Positions 7,631 through 16,231 are shown, numbered from the stretch's first letter. The stretch: DNA of 64,000 nucleotides from Desulfosporosinus lacus DSM 15449 (GCF_900129935.1 NZ_FQXJ01000005.1:310001-374000), one strand, 5' to 3'. Numbers and translations: made by a program. The notes: a model not told the origin generated them from the letters alone.

Positions 7631-8347
7631 TCATGGTTTTTTCCCTGAAACTATGGCGACAACACCACCGGCTAAATTATTGAAGCTTACATCTTTCAAA
7701 CCGCACTCTGTGAAGATACGTGCTAATTCTTCTTGAGCCGGGAACTCTCGGGCTGAGTCGTGAAGATATTGATAGGCACTGGCTTTTCTTGCCCAAACCT
7801 TGCCCATTAAGGGAACGAGCTTATCGAAATATAACCAATATGCTTGTTTAAAACCCAGCAGTGATGGTTTTGCCATATCAAGAGATACAACTTTCCCGCC
7901 CGGCTTAACCGTTCTCGCCATTTCTCGCAATCCCTGTCTCAAATCCGGTAAATTTCTTAATCCCCAGCCCACAGTTGCACCGTCAAACGAATTATCTGGA
8001 AAAGGAAGCTCCATTGCATTCCCTTGAATAAATCGGATATGAGCCGGATTAGATACTTGGCGCAAGGATTTTTCTGCTACTTCCAGCATCTTTTGCGAAA
8101 AATCCAATCCTGTAACATTCCCTTCAGGCCCAACAACATTTCCAATTTCCATTGAAAGTTGTCCTGTCCCACAGCAAACATCAAGTATATGCATACCAGG
8201 CTTTGCCCCGACCTTTTGAACCGCAAGACGCCGCCATCTTTTATCCATTCCTAAGCTCATTAAGCTATTCATTAAGTCATAACGCCCTGCTATAGAATTG
8301 AACGTCTCTTTCACATAAGTGGCCTTATCTTTCCCTGCAAAATCCAT
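7631..8347 (-). CDS. menG: Demethylmenaquinone methyltransferase (MenG/UbiE)
   Basis: A 238-residue class I SAM-dependent methyltransferase. Features of the MenG/UbiE family are visible: YVKETFNSIAGRYDLMNSLMSLGMDKRWRR at the N-terminus (split motif), the SAM-binding ILDVCCGTGQLS, and NSFDGATVGWGLRNLPD. It catalyses the last methylation of menaquinone synthesis, which fits an anaerobically respiring Gram-positive. Length is normal. A GGGAG site precedes the ATG. The gene is divergent from padR with 221 bases between them and has its own terminator. Confidence 0.95.
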   Translation of the reverse strand: MDFAGKDKATYVKETFNSIAGRYDLMNSLMSLGMDKRWRRLAVQKVGAKPGMHILDVCCGTGQLSMEIGNVVGPEGNVTGLDFSQKMLEVAEKSLRQVSNPAHIRFIQGNAMELPFPDNSFDGATVGWGLRNLPDLRQGLREMARTVKPGGKVVSLDMAKPSLLGFKQAYWLYFDKLVPLMGKVWARKASAYQYLHDSAREFPAQEELARIFTECGLKDVSFNNLAGGVVAIVSGKKP

Positions 8348-8481
8348 CGTAATCTCCCTATCTGTTGATTTTGTTTAAAATAGTATTGACATTTCCTTAA
8401 ATACTACCCCTACATTAACTATTTGTCTAGAGACTAGTTTATTTATGTTCAACGTATTACATTTCAATATTCATGATCAAT

Positions 8482-8554
8482 ATACTGTTTTAGTTTGACC
8501 GTATTCCTGAAAGCAATTATACTGTAACAAACAGTATGCTGTAATAAACAGTAT
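8482..8554 (+). promoter_or_regulatory. Candidate PadR operator cluster
   Basis: The heptamer ATACTGT and its complement ACAGTAT occur four times: 8482-8488, 8519-8525, 8531-8537 and 8548-8554. The middle two make a 7-5-7 inverted repeat. They lie just upstream of the padR start, as expected for autoregulation by a PadR dimer. The assignment to PadR is inferred from position. Confidence 0.55.
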
Positions 8555-8568
8555 GAGGGGGCATAGTC

Positions 8569-8940
8569 TTGAATCGTTCAAAACAAAGTCGTCACACTAG
8601 CGCATTTATTCTCCTCTTTCTAGAGGAATCCTCATCCGCCTATGGGGCACAGATTCTCTCTAGCTTGCAGACAGAAATACCGTATTGCTTAACGGACAGT
8701 CCCAGCGTTTACCGCGCCCTTCAGGACATGGAAGAAAAACAATGGGTAAAATCAACTTGGCAGACCTCAGAGAAGAGTCCTCCTCGAAAATGGTACACCA
8801 TCACTTCCCGCGGAAGAACTGCACTTCATGATTATGCTGAGGATATTGTCCAACGTCATGCTAATTTCGAATTTTTTCTTACCCACTACGCTCTTATTAA
8901 AAATAGCAAGACCGAAGGGAGCTCCCAAAATGAAACCTAA
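8569..8940 (+). CDS. PadR family transcriptional regulator
   Basis: A 123-residue winged-helix protein. The start is TTG, eight bases after a GAGGGGGC ribosome site. The DNA-binding part has the PadR pattern: FILLFLEESSSAYGAQI, SPSVYRALQDMEEKQWVKS and PRKWYTITSRGRTAL. The short C-terminal helix is for dimerisation. Repeated ATACTGT sites directly upstream suggest it represses itself and the MFS gene, which overlaps it by 11 bases. PadR regulators of exporters usually respond to the exported compound; the ligand is unknown. Confidence 0.88.
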   Translation: MNRSKQSRHTSAFILLFLEESSSAYGAQILSSLQTEIPYCLTDSPSVYRALQDMEEKQWVKSTWQTSEKSPPRKWYTITSRGRTALHDYAEDIVQRHANFEFFLTHYALIKNSKTEGSSQNET

Positions 8941-10114
8941 GCAACCTATTGAGTATTCAACGATCGGAATATTATCTTTGGCTCACATGCTTAATGATAT
9001 GTACAGTAACTATCTGCCTCAAATGCTTCCGTTTCTGGTTGCAGCAACGGCTCTCAGTACCACTAGAGCAGCCATTTTAGTATCAGCGTTTACTATTAGC
9101 TCTTCGTTCATACAGCCAATCTTTGGTTACTTCCTTGACCGGCAGGGGAAGCGTTGGCTTGTCCATGTGGGCACCCTATGGATGGCGATTATGCTCAGTT
9201 TAACCGGTCTTGTCTCAAACTATCTCCTTCTTGTTCTCCTAGCCACCCTGGCAGGTCTTGGAACTGCTGCCTTCCATCCCCAAGCTTCAACAATGATTAC
9301 TGTTGTCAGCGGTGACCGAAAAGCAGTTCTCTTATCTACTTTTATAGCTTTTGGAAATATTGGCTTTGCTCTCAGCCCACTTTTACTGGTTCCCTTGTTT
9401 CAAACCTATGGTCTTAGCGCTACTGTTTATACGGTTATCCCTGGAATATTCGTTGCCTTGTTACTCTTTTTCTTTGCTCCCAAGAATAATGTCCTTGGCG
9501 GAAACGCCCCTACTTTATCCGAAGTATTACATTCTTTACAAACCGCACGAAAAGAACTCTTAGCTATTACCAGTGTTATTGCGATTCGTGCATTAGCATA
9601 CACTGGATTGTTAACCATCCTTCCCTTATATTTTCAAGCACAAAATCTTTCTTCAATTGCCTCTAGTCATTTAGTTTTCATTATGCTGTTTTCTGGAGCA
9701 ATTGGCGGAATTTTAGGTGGATATATTTCAGATCGTTATGGCCGTAAACTCTTAATTGTCAGTTCGCTGGTCCTAGCTACTCCTCTTTTTTATGGCTTTT
9801 CACACACGCAAGGTATTTTGAGTATTGTTTTCTTAGCCCTTGCTGGGGCTTCTCTATTATCCAGCTTTTCTGTGACCGTTGTTGCAGCCCAAGAAGCCAT
9901 TCCTAATAATAAGTCTTTAGCTGCCGGATTAACCATGGGCCTTGCCGGAGGAATCGGAGGTCTGCTGGTCATTATAATCGGTCATATAGGAGATCTTTGC
10001 GGTTTAGCAACGGCAATTTCCGTTTTATTCTTCCTTCCCCTTGTTGCAGGAATTGTCGCCTTATTTATGAAAAACCGACCTTCAGCAAAAGCAGAACGAA
10101 TAGCAGCACGATGA
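8930..10114 (+). CDS. MFS exporter, fosmidomycin-resistance (Fsr)-like
   Basis: A 394-residue twelve-helix major facilitator. The N-terminal segment SLAHMLNDMYSNYLPQMLPFLV and the conserved GLGTAAFHPQASTM in helix 4 are typical of the Fsr branch; GYISDRYGRKL is the MFS loop motif of the second half. It likely pumps a small toxic compound out in exchange for protons. The chosen ATG has AAGGGAG eight bases upstream and overlaps padR by 11 bases, so the two are cotranscribed and translationally coupled. Confidence 0.88.
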   Translation: MKPKQPIEYSTIGILSLAHMLNDMYSNYLPQMLPFLVAATALSTTRAAILVSAFTISSSFIQPIFGYFLDRQGKRWLVHVGTLWMAIMLSLTGLVSNYLLLVLLATLAGLGTAAFHPQASTMITVVSGDRKAVLLSTFIAFGNIGFALSPLLLVPLFQTYGLSATVYTVIPGIFVALLLFFFAPKNNVLGGNAPTLSEVLHSLQTARKELLAITSVIAIRALAYTGLLTILPLYFQAQNLSSIASSHLVFIMLFSGAIGGILGGYISDRYGRKLLIVSSLVLATPLFYGFSHTQGILSIVFLALAGASLLSSFSVTVVAAQEAIPNNKSLAAGLTMGLAGGIGGLLVIIIGHIGDLCGLATAISVLFFLPLVAGIVALFMKNRPSAKAERIAAR

Positions 10115-10194
10115 CGATTATACAGTATAGCTTAAACAAATGAAGAAAACCAAGAAGGTTTCCTTGATGTTGGGACGGGATCTTCAAAATAAGA

Positions 10195-10225
10195 GCCTTT
10201 CACTTTTTTGATTGAAGTGAAAGGC
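10195..10225. terminator. Hairpin between convergent MFS and TetR genes
   Basis: An 11-bp perfect stem with a 9-base loop, placed between two convergent genes. The following tract is only moderately T-rich. Confidence 0.6.
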
Positions 10226-10265
10226 CTTACAATTCTTATAACACTTATGAGGTAAACTTGAGTCA

Positions 10266-10850
10266 TTATTTGATTTTAAAGGCTCCCCGCATTAGTTCAA
10301 ACACTAATTCTTCTATACCTTCCAAAGGACGAGGTTTTTTAGAACTCACCCAATCACTGATTGCAGCATCTAATGTACCGAAGAACATCTGTCGACCCAC
10401 TTTTACGTCAGCTAATATGATTTCTTGTTTCTCCACACCTTCTGTTAGAACTTGCTCAATTAAATGGAAATATTCGCGTAGAGGCCCAGAAATAGCCTCC
10501 CTAATTTTCGGGTCTGATTGTCTAAGCTCAATCTGTGTGACTATAGCTAGTGAACGATTTTCCTCCATGTATTTGAAGTGAGTTCGAATTATACAGAATA
10601 ATCGTTCTTGAGTTGTCTGACATTTGACTATTGACTGACGAATTTCTTGAATAAAATTCCCCATTCGATCCGAAAAAAGACTGACCAAAATATCTTCTTT
10701 ATTCTTGAAGTACAAATAAATGGTTCCATCAGCAACTCCAGCTAATTTAGCAATTTTGGATACTTGGCAGGTAAAATAGCCATATTCTGCAAAAGCCTCC
10801 GTGGCTGCATCTAAAATTGCCTGATATTTTTCCTCACGGGGCTTACTCAT
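10266..10850 (-). CDS. TetR family regulator, FadR (Bacillus) type
   Basis: A 194-residue regulator. The HTH at residues about 12-57 reads YQAILDAATEAFAEYGYFTC then VADGTIYLYFKNKEDIL. The C-terminal part (FKYMEENRSLAIVTQIELRQ, then the segment after FHLIEQVL) resembles the fatty-acyl-CoA-responsive Bacillus FadR type. ATG was preferred over an upstream GTG, with GGGAG about 11 bases before it. It is near the Feo genes but separately arranged, so its target may be elsewhere. The acyl-CoA ligand is an inference. Confidence 0.85.
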   Translation of the reverse strand: MSKPREEKYQAILDAATEAFAEYGYFTCQVSKIAKLAGVADGTIYLYFKNKEDILVSLFSDRMGNFIQEIRQSIVKCQTTQERLFCIIRTHFKYMEENRSLAIVTQIELRQSDPKIREAISGPLREYFHLIEQVLTEGVEKQEIILADVKVGRQMFFGTLDAAISDWVSSKKPRPLEGIEELVFELMRGAFKIK

Positions 10851-10935
10851 TAGTTCACGAGCTCCCTTCTTCACACTATCACAGTAAAGATAGACCTAAT
10901 ACTTTAGATCATATCATATTTTGAAACTTCTCACA

Positions 10936-11226
10936 TCATCTGCCGGGATACTGACTTAAAATTATTTGCCCCTTCTCTGTGAGCACCCAAAAAGTAAACG
11001 CCTCAGTAGAAAGAAAACCACAGCCTTCACAATGACCGCTGCATTGATCTATTCCACAACCGGGACTGCAAGCTTGTCCTAAGATCTCACGACGCACATA
11101 TCCCATATGTTCCATTTGCTCCAGAGCACTTTCAAGCTCTCTAACTGAATAGCCTACCTCTGTAGCAAGCTGTGTCATTGATAATGATTCTTTTCGTGAT
11201 AGCACTTCCATAATGCCTGTAAGCAA
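10936..11226 (-). CDS. FeoC-like winged-helix protein with Cys-rich loop
   Basis: A 96-residue protein directly downstream of feoB. Residues 5-45 form a small winged helix (EVLSRKESLSMTQLATEVGY, then LESALEQMEHMGYVRRE). This is followed by a cysteine cluster (CSPGCGIDQCSGHCEGCGF) able to bind an Fe-S cluster or zinc, then a C-terminal strand pair. This is the FeoC layout, although the Cys-rich part is larger than in enterobacterial FeoC. TTG is the likely start, seven bases after GGGGGTG. It probably tunes FeoB activity or stability according to iron or redox state. Confidence 0.75.
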   Translation of the reverse strand: MLTGIMEVLSRKESLSMTQLATEVGYSVRELESALEQMEHMGYVRREILGQACSPGCGIDQCSGHCEGCGFLSTEAFTFWVLTEKGQIILSQYPGR

Positions 11227-11254
11227 TCCGCTTCACCCCCAGAGGGTTTTTCAT

Positions 11255-13342
11255 TTATTGAAAGCCAAAAAGCTGTCCTCCATGAAAAATAAGCCAGCCT
11301 ATGATAAAACTAAGGATTAGGTTATAAGCAACTCCAAAACTTGTCCAACCCAAGCTTCTTGATTCCTTATAGGTTGTAACAACGGATGCCAAGCAAGGGA
11401 TATAAAGCATATATACTACCAGAAAGGTATAGGCCCCTAAAGGAGTCATTGCCCCAGTCATTGCCTGTGCGATGGACTGCGACGCATCAGCAGCAACACC
11501 GTATAAAATACCTAAGGTCGATAATGTCGTTTCTTTAGCAGTAAATCCAAAGACAATCGCAACCATAATCCGCCAGTCGAATCCTAACGGCTGCCCGATA
11601 AAAGCTAACCAACCGCCCATTTTCCCTGCCCACGTTTCATTCATCGGGACTCCTTGTGGATAAGAGCTTAAGACCCAAACCACAATCGAAGCTACTAAAA
11701 TGAACGTCCACGCCCTTTTCAAGAAGGAATATGTTTTTTGCCATGTAGGCAAGAGAACATTGCGCATAGTGGGAACATGATATAGGGGGAGTTCCATGAC
11801 GAAGGCAGAGCGTTCCTTTTGCCTAACCACTCTTCTTAAAAAGAGCGCGGAGAACATTACGAGAAGCATACTTAATAACAATAGACTTACCATAATGAAG
11901 GCCCCTCGAGATCCAGGGAAAAATGCAGCCACAACAGCACTCATTACCCCTAAGCGCGGTACACAGGGAATCAATGGATTTATTAGCATTGTAATTAAAC
12001 GATCTTTTGGATCTTCTAGAGTTCGCGTAGCCATAATCCCTGGAACATTACAGCCAAATCCAGAGACCAAGGAGAAAAAGGACTTTCCATGTAACCCCAT
12101 TAGTTGCATAAACCGATCTCCAAGAAATGCTGCACGCGCTAAATATCCACTGTCTTGCATTAAGGAGAAAAAAGCAAAGAAAATCGCAATTTGGGGCACG
12201 AATGCCAAAACGGCACCTACCCCTGCGAATATTCCATCTCGTACCAAGCTCTGAATAACTTCCGGCATTTGACCCCACTGCATGATAACAACAATCACAT
12301 CTGCCGCCCAGGCCATTGCCTCAGATACAGCACCGCCTAACGGTGCACTAGCAACAAAAGAAAACCAAAAAACCAGCGATAAAATAATTACCATAATAGG
12401 GTAACCCCAAAAGGGAGAAAGAATCCATTCATCTAATTTGTCTGTCCAAGTGCGTTTGACAGGATTCTCATTCACCCTAAATTCCGGGAGTATTTTAGAG
12501 ATATATTGGTACTTGGCATCTGCAACTGCCATCTCGAAATGATCCTTGCTCCACCCTTCTGCCTCATAAGCCTGGAGCAAAGCTTCTCCAGGCAAACTTA
12601 CCGATTCTTGAAGTTCATATTTTACAGGATCCCCAGGGTCGCAACACGGATCCGTGCTCCTATTCCTTTGGTTTGTCTGCGGGATACTCTTCCAAGTCTG
12701 TCCAATTTCCGGATCTTGTTCTAAACGTTTAATAGCCAACCATCGCAAGGGATACTTTGTAGCCCAAATGGTATCTGATAATAACCGTTCCATTGCTTGA
12801 ATTCTATTTTCAAGCTCCTCCGGATAAGGAACATCATCCGCTATCGGATCTTTTTTAAGTTTTCCTACCCTAATAGCCTCAGTTAGAAATTCTTCAATCC
12901 CTTGTCCTTTAGCAGCTATGATTTCTACTACAGGGACATTCAAAGCTAATGCTAATTTATTAGAATGAATTGTTATTCCTGCGGTTTTTGCTAAATCCAT
13001 CATATTTAAGCCGATTACAACACGGGGAGCAAGTTCAAGGATCTGAAGGACAAGATAAAGGTTTCGTTCAATATTTGAAGCGTCCACCATTGCCATCACG
13101 ACATCTGGTTTTTCGCGGAGAATATATTCTCGTGTGACAATCTCTTCCTGAGAGTATGCAGTCAAACTGTAGGTTCCAGGAAGATCAATGAGCTCTATTT
13201 CCTCATTGGCTCTATGGATAATTCCTGACTTACGTTCTACGGTTTTTCCAGCCCAATTCCCAACTTGTTGATTTGATCCTGTTAAGACATTGAAGACCGT
13301 ACTCTTGCCAACATTAGGATTGCCCATAAGAGCTATTTTCAT
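11255..13342 (-). CDS. feoB: Ferrous iron transport protein B
   Basis: A 695-residue membrane GTPase. The N-terminal G domain has G1 GNPNVGKS, G3 DLPG and G4 NMMD, followed by a helical GDI-like region to about residue 300. The membrane part has the Cys-containing FGCNVPGIMATRTLEDPKDR and the later VFGFTAKETTLSTLG typical of FeoB gates. It imports Fe(II) across the cytoplasmic membrane. It sits between feoA and the feoC-like gene, and two Fur boxes lie ahead of feoA. Length is at the short end of the family. Confidence 0.96.
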   Translation of the reverse strand: MKIALMGNPNVGKSTVFNVLTGSNQQVGNWAGKTVERKSGIIHRANEEIELIDLPGTYSLTAYSQEEIVTREYILREKPDVVMAMVDASNIERNLYLVLQILELAPRVVIGLNMMDLAKTAGITIHSNKLALALNVPVVEIIAAKGQGIEEFLTEAIRVGKLKKDPIADDVPYPEELENRIQAMERLLSDTIWATKYPLRWLAIKRLEQDPEIGQTWKSIPQTNQRNRSTDPCCDPGDPVKYELQESVSLPGEALLQAYEAEGWSKDHFEMAVADAKYQYISKILPEFRVNENPVKRTWTDKLDEWILSPFWGYPIMVIILSLVFWFSFVASAPLGGAVSEAMAWAADVIVVIMQWGQMPEVIQSLVRDGIFAGVGAVLAFVPQIAIFFAFFSLMQDSGYLARAAFLGDRFMQLMGLHGKSFFSLVSGFGCNVPGIMATRTLEDPKDRLITMLINPLIPCVPRLGVMSAVVAAFFPGSRGAFIMVSLLLLSMLLVMFSALFLRRVVRQKERSAFVMELPLYHVPTMRNVLLPTWQKTYSFLKRAWTFILVASIVVWVLSSYPQGVPMNETWAGKMGGWLAFIGQPLGFDWRIMVAIVFGFTAKETTLSTLGILYGVAADASQSIAQAMTGAMTPLGAYTFLVVYMLYIPCLASVVTTYKESRSLGWTSFGVAYNLILSFIIGWLIFHGGQLFGFQ

Positions 13343-13434
13343 GCCCCTACCGCCTCCTCTCTTCGCAGCTCATAATTATGTCCTAGCGGCAACATTATAT
13401 TAAATATCACTCATTTACTCGTCATAAAATATAG

Positions 13435-13701
13435 TTAACGACTCGCTAATGAAGGCTCGCTGTATTCCCGATTTGACGCACAAACCATAATCCTGGCGCA
13501 CTCTCCTCTACGCATAGCTAAGTAGTACCCCTTCAATCTGATCTGAAGCGGACCACCTAATGGAGCACAGCGAACAACTTCTAACTCTACTCCTGGGACG
13601 ATTCCCATATCCATCATCCGACGACGCAAGGCCCCTCCGCCTTCAATACGTTCAACACGCGCTCGTTCTCCAGGTTTTAAATCCTGTAAAAAGCGATCCA
13701 T
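13435..13701 (-). CDS. feoA: Ferrous iron transport protein A
   Basis: An 88-residue SH3-like protein (FLQDLKPGERARVERIEGGG, LRRRMMDMGIVPGVELEVVR, GYYLAMRRGECARIMV), the standard FeoA fold. It is a cytoplasmic partner that supports FeoB function. GGAGGG lies eight bases before the ATG. It is the first gene of the feoA-feoB-feoC-like group; two Fur-type boxes lie within 75 bases upstream, so iron repression is likely. Confidence 0.94.
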   Translation of the reverse strand: MDRFLQDLKPGERARVERIEGGGALRRRMMDMGIVPGVELEVVRCAPLGGPLQIRLKGYYLAMRRGECARIMVCASNREYSEPSLASR

Positions 13702-13724
13702 CGGCTATCCCTCCTCTATCAAAA

Positions 13725-13739
13725 TGATAACCATTCTCA
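13725..13739 (-). promoter_or_regulatory. Fur box ahead of feoA
   Basis: TGATAACCATTCTCA fits the 7-1-7 Fur consensus (TGATAAT-N-ATTATCA) at 12 of 14 arm positions. It lies 24 bases upstream of the feoA start codon. Confidence 0.8.
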
Positions 13740-13758
13740 AGTTTGGTTAAAAAATAAC

Positions 13759-13773
13759 TGAGAATAGATCTCA
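13759..13773 (-). promoter_or_regulatory. Second Fur-like box ahead of feoA
   Basis: TGAGAATAGATCTCA is a weaker 7-1-7 match, with its centre 34 bases from that of the first box. Tandem Fur sites are usual at strongly iron-regulated promoters. Confidence 0.6.
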
Positions 13774-13880
13774 TTTTTTTATAGAATACTATTCTTTGCC
13801 TACCCTGTCAATAGAAATTATCACATGTGTAACCGGTTTAACGCCAATGACATAACATTGGGCTTTAGAAGTTCAATAGA

Positions 13881-14561
13881 CTATATGCCTGTTGTTTGAC
13901 TGGCCTTCTTCTTTAATATCTTTGCTCTTAAAAACTTTAAATCCACATCAATGAACCTGTGTTGAATCTGATTGACATTAAATCTAAAAATCTTAAATAC
14001 GAACTGAATAATATAGCCAAGTACTACGGACATGATCAGTGTTCCTGCCCCTACGAACCCGCCCAATAAATACCCCACAAAGAGTGCGCTAATTTCTATT
14101 GAATTTCTGATAAATCGAACTGATCTATCAGTTTTTTTTGTTAAGGCAATCATTAACCCATCACGCGGACCGGAACCCAATCCTGCACTTATATAGAAAT
14201 AACTCGCTAATCCTATGATAAACATACCTAAAAACATCATGATTAAGCCAGAAAAGATTCCATTTGATAACGGGATAAAATGATTAAGCATTATTAAATC
14301 CATGAACAATCCAATGAACAACATGTTGCATAAGGATCCCCATCCTAAACTTTCTCCAAGAACAGCATTAAGCATAACAAGAATAATCCCTACGCCAATA
14401 CTTGCTTGCCCCATAGTAATTCCAGTTAAATACGTAATTCCTTGATGAAAAACATCCCACGGCGATAAGCCAAGGTTAGCGTTTATTGTCAATACTATTC
14501 CTACTGCAAACAGGAAAAGACCCGCAAATAACCTGATAAACCTTCGAACCATCTGTGACAT
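13881..14561 (-). CDS. YczE/YitT-like integral membrane protein
   Basis: A 226-residue protein with five predicted helices. The segments GLFLFAVGIVLTINANLGLSPWDVF and SYFYISAGLGSGPRDGLMIALT are the repeated LGxSPWD / LGxGPRDGLM signatures of the YczE (DUF6198/YitT-like) family. Bacillus YczE affects surfactin production through an unknown mechanism; no transport substrate is established for the family. It is probably monocistronic. A weak GGTGAT site precedes the ATG. The CCAATG/CATTGG hairpin at 13842-13859 may end it. Confidence 0.8.
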   Translation of the reverse strand: MSQMVRRFIRLFAGLFLFAVGIVLTINANLGLSPWDVFHQGITYLTGITMGQASIGVGIILVMLNAVLGESLGWGSLCNMLFIGLFMDLIMLNHFIPLSNGIFSGLIMMFLGMFIIGLASYFYISAGLGSGPRDGLMIALTKKTDRSVRFIRNSIEISALFVGYLLGGFVGAGTLIMSVVLGYIIQFVFKIFRFNVNQIQHRFIDVDLKFLRAKILKKKASQTTGI

Positions 14562-14764
14562 TGATAATCACCATAACCTTCCACTCCACTAACTACCCTC
14601 ATTTTTATAATTCTCGAAAAACGATTCGCTAGTATATTTTTGTTATTTACTATATTGCTAGAGAATACATAATTCTGCTTTACAATAATCATACTTATTA
14701 TAGGATATGAGTTTAATTCCTGCAATCTTATCCTTATTCCCATTCATAAAGGAGGAAACCTGCT

Positions 14765-14923
14765 ATGACATCGCCTAAAAATAAAGTCTCGAATCCGAAA
14801 GAAGCCCAGCCATCTAAGCTTAATCCTAAGACCTCTTCCAAACCCATTACTACGGGAGAAAATAAAGACGACGTAATTTTTACTAAAGATAAAAGTCCAG
14901 ATGATCTGGAAATCCTTGATTAG
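14765..14923 (+). CDS. Small hydrophilic, probably disordered protein (52 aa)
   Basis: A 52-codon gene with a very strong AAAGGAGGAAA ribosome site seven bases before ATG. The product is rich in Lys, Pro, Ser and Asn (MTSPKNKVSNPKEAQPSKLN) and ends acidic (KSPDDLEILD). There is no hydrophobic helix and no known motif. The strong start makes it more than chance. It stands alone. The composition recalls small spore or stress proteins, but that is speculation. Confidence 0.55.
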   Translation: MTSPKNKVSNPKEAQPSKLNPKTSSKPITTGENKDDVIFTKDKSPDDLEILD

Positions 14924-15090
14924 ATATTTCCAGAGTCCACTGCAGTCTTGAGATCACTCGGACCAAGATTTGGGCCAAGACTTTAAAGCTATTTTGGTAA
15001 TGGCAATGTCACGAAGGGTCTCAAAGTTTGCAACTCTGCTTTCTGCCAGACCATACCCGGATGCCAAGGATAGCTTTTCTTTCAATTCTA
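14924..15090. other. Intergenic stretch without a supported gene
   Basis: No start with a ribosome site and no RNA-like structure was seen up to the hairpin at 15091. The long plus-strand frame from 14970 is the antisense shadow of the zinc-ribbon gene. Confidence 0.5.
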
Positions 15091-15118
15091 AAACTCCCGC
15101 TTCTTCAAGCGGGAGTTT
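15091..15118. terminator. Hairpin with ACTCCCGCT core
   Basis: A 12-bp perfect stem with a CTTC loop. Only short T runs flank it. It may end the 52-residue gene transcript. The stem core is the same as in the hairpin at 1141-1185. Confidence 0.5.
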
Positions 15119-15184
15119 CACATTGTACTCTGCATGGGAGGCATTGAGAATATGGTTACTGAAATTAATAAAATCGATCCATAT

Positions 15185-15218
15185 AAAAAAGGCCCAGGGG
15201 TTACCCCCTAAGCCTTTT
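15185..15218 (-). terminator. Intrinsic terminator after the zinc-ribbon gene
   Basis: A G/C-rich imperfect stem (AAAAGGC/GCCTTTT outside, AGGGG/CCCCT inside, TTA-type loop), followed on the minus strand by six T. It lies 17 bases past the stop codon. Confidence 0.8.
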
Positions 15219-15234
15219 GAAAATCATCTAATTT

Positions 15235-15546
15235 TTAGTAACGACGCATGGATTGAAAGCAATCGCGACAATACACAGGTTTTTCCCCAGAAGGTTGGAA
15301 AGGAACTTCAGTCTGTGCTCCACAGCTTGCGCAGACTGCCGGGAACATTTCACGTTGTGGACGACTCCCAAAACCGCCGTAATTACTTCGACCACCGCCT
15401 GATTGTTGCTTGCGTGCCTGACGACAAGCTGGGCAGCGGGTTGGTTCATTTTCAAACCCTTTTTCAGCATAGAAGTCCTGTTCACCTGCTGAAAATACAA
15501 ATTCTTGACTGCAATCGCGACATATTAGATTTTTGTCTTGAGCCAT
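15235..15546 (-). CDS. Double zinc-ribbon protein
   Basis: A 103-residue protein with four CxxC pairs: CRDC and CPAC in the first half (the probable zinc-ribbon type with FVFSAGEQDFYAEKGFENEP), then CASC and CRDC in the second half (PAVCASCGAQTEVPFQPSG). The two halves are linked by a Gly/Arg/Ser-rich stretch (SGGGRSNYGGFGSRPQRE). Such proteins are common in clostridia and Chloroflexi and probably bind nucleic acid or ribosomes, but their role is unproven. Strong GGAGGAG before ATG and a terminator after it suggest high, independent expression. Confidence 0.85.
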   Translation of the reverse strand: MAQDKNLICRDCSQEFVFSAGEQDFYAEKGFENEPTRCPACRQARKQQSGGGRSNYGGFGSRPQREMFPAVCASCGAQTEVPFQPSGEKPVYCRDCFQSMRRY

Positions 15547-15754
15547 GATAACTCCTCCTTATTTGGTGTTCTTGTATGTTGGATCCTCTTAAATTATCAT
15601 CCTTGCACCAAATACGGTCAGAATTATGGATTCCAATTTTAATTAGGCCCAATTTTTAACAAGCACACGGTCAGTATAGCAGAGGGCTTGCTTATTAGCA
15701 ACCAATATTTTCTACAAATTCAACAGCTTTATGAGATTAAATGTAAAAATACTA

Positions 15755-16231
15755 CTAAATTCTGCCCAATTCCTCTAAAGCCGCCTTCAGTCTGGTAATA
15801 TGAAAAGGTTTAATGATGTCCTCTCCATGCCAATGACAATCCAAGATATCAGCATCCTTAACTATTTCCTCGAGAGGCGTTCCGATCTCATGCTTCTTAG
15901 AATGATTTATAACTGCTTGTACGATCTGTTCTTTAGCTTCTTTAGAACCAATTTTTTGAGTTAGAAAACGCCGAACTGGTTCCTCCCCTTTTGGGGCATG
16001 TTCATTCTGCCTCCCTGTGACCCATCGGCCAATGTCGTGTAAAGCACAAGCTAAGGCAGCCTCATCTACATTAACTCCTCTCTTTTCCGCTAGCATGCGA
16101 CCGATTTGTGCACAGCTTACAGCATGAACTTTCTCCCATATGATTGGATAATCCCTTTCGATAGTCTGCATCTCCAAATCATCCAGTATCGAGAAGATAT
16201 TTTTTAAATCATAGATAAATTCCCATTTCAT
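15755..16231 (-). CDS. HD-domain phosphohydrolase
   Basis: A 158-residue single HD domain. Metal-binding residues are visible in order: H (WEKVHAVSCAQ), HD (CALHDIGRW), H (INHSKKH) and D (VKDADILDCHW). It presumably hydrolyses a nucleotide or phosphate ester in the cytoplasm; the substrate is unknown. A GGGGAGGGG ribosome site lies shortly before the ATG. Its neighbours do not suggest a pathway. Confidence 0.85.
   Translation of the reverse strand: MKWEFIYDLKNIFSILDDLEMQTIERDYPIIWEKVHAVSCAQIGRMLAEKRGVNVDEAALACALHDIGRWVTGRQNEHAPKGEEPVRRFLTQKIGSKEAKEQIVQAVINHSKKHEIGTPLEEIVKDADILDCHWHGEDIIKPFHITRLKAALEELGRI

Noticed and set aside
10266-10850. TetR gene as part of the Feo operon
   Set aside because: There is an 85-base gap after it, it lies downstream of the feoC-like gene with its own start signals, and the HTH subtype fits acyl-CoA rather than iron control.
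11796-12254. 152-codon plus-strand frame
   Set aside because: Antisense of feoB with no ribosome site and unnatural composition.
15135-15210. Short plus-strand peptide ending in the 15185 hairpin
   Set aside because: About 19 codons, ends inside the terminator stem, and better explained as the terminator of the opposite gene.
14970-15548. 192-codon plus-strand frame
   Set aside because: Runs through a hairpin and antisense of the zinc-ribbon gene, which has the strong start and motifs.
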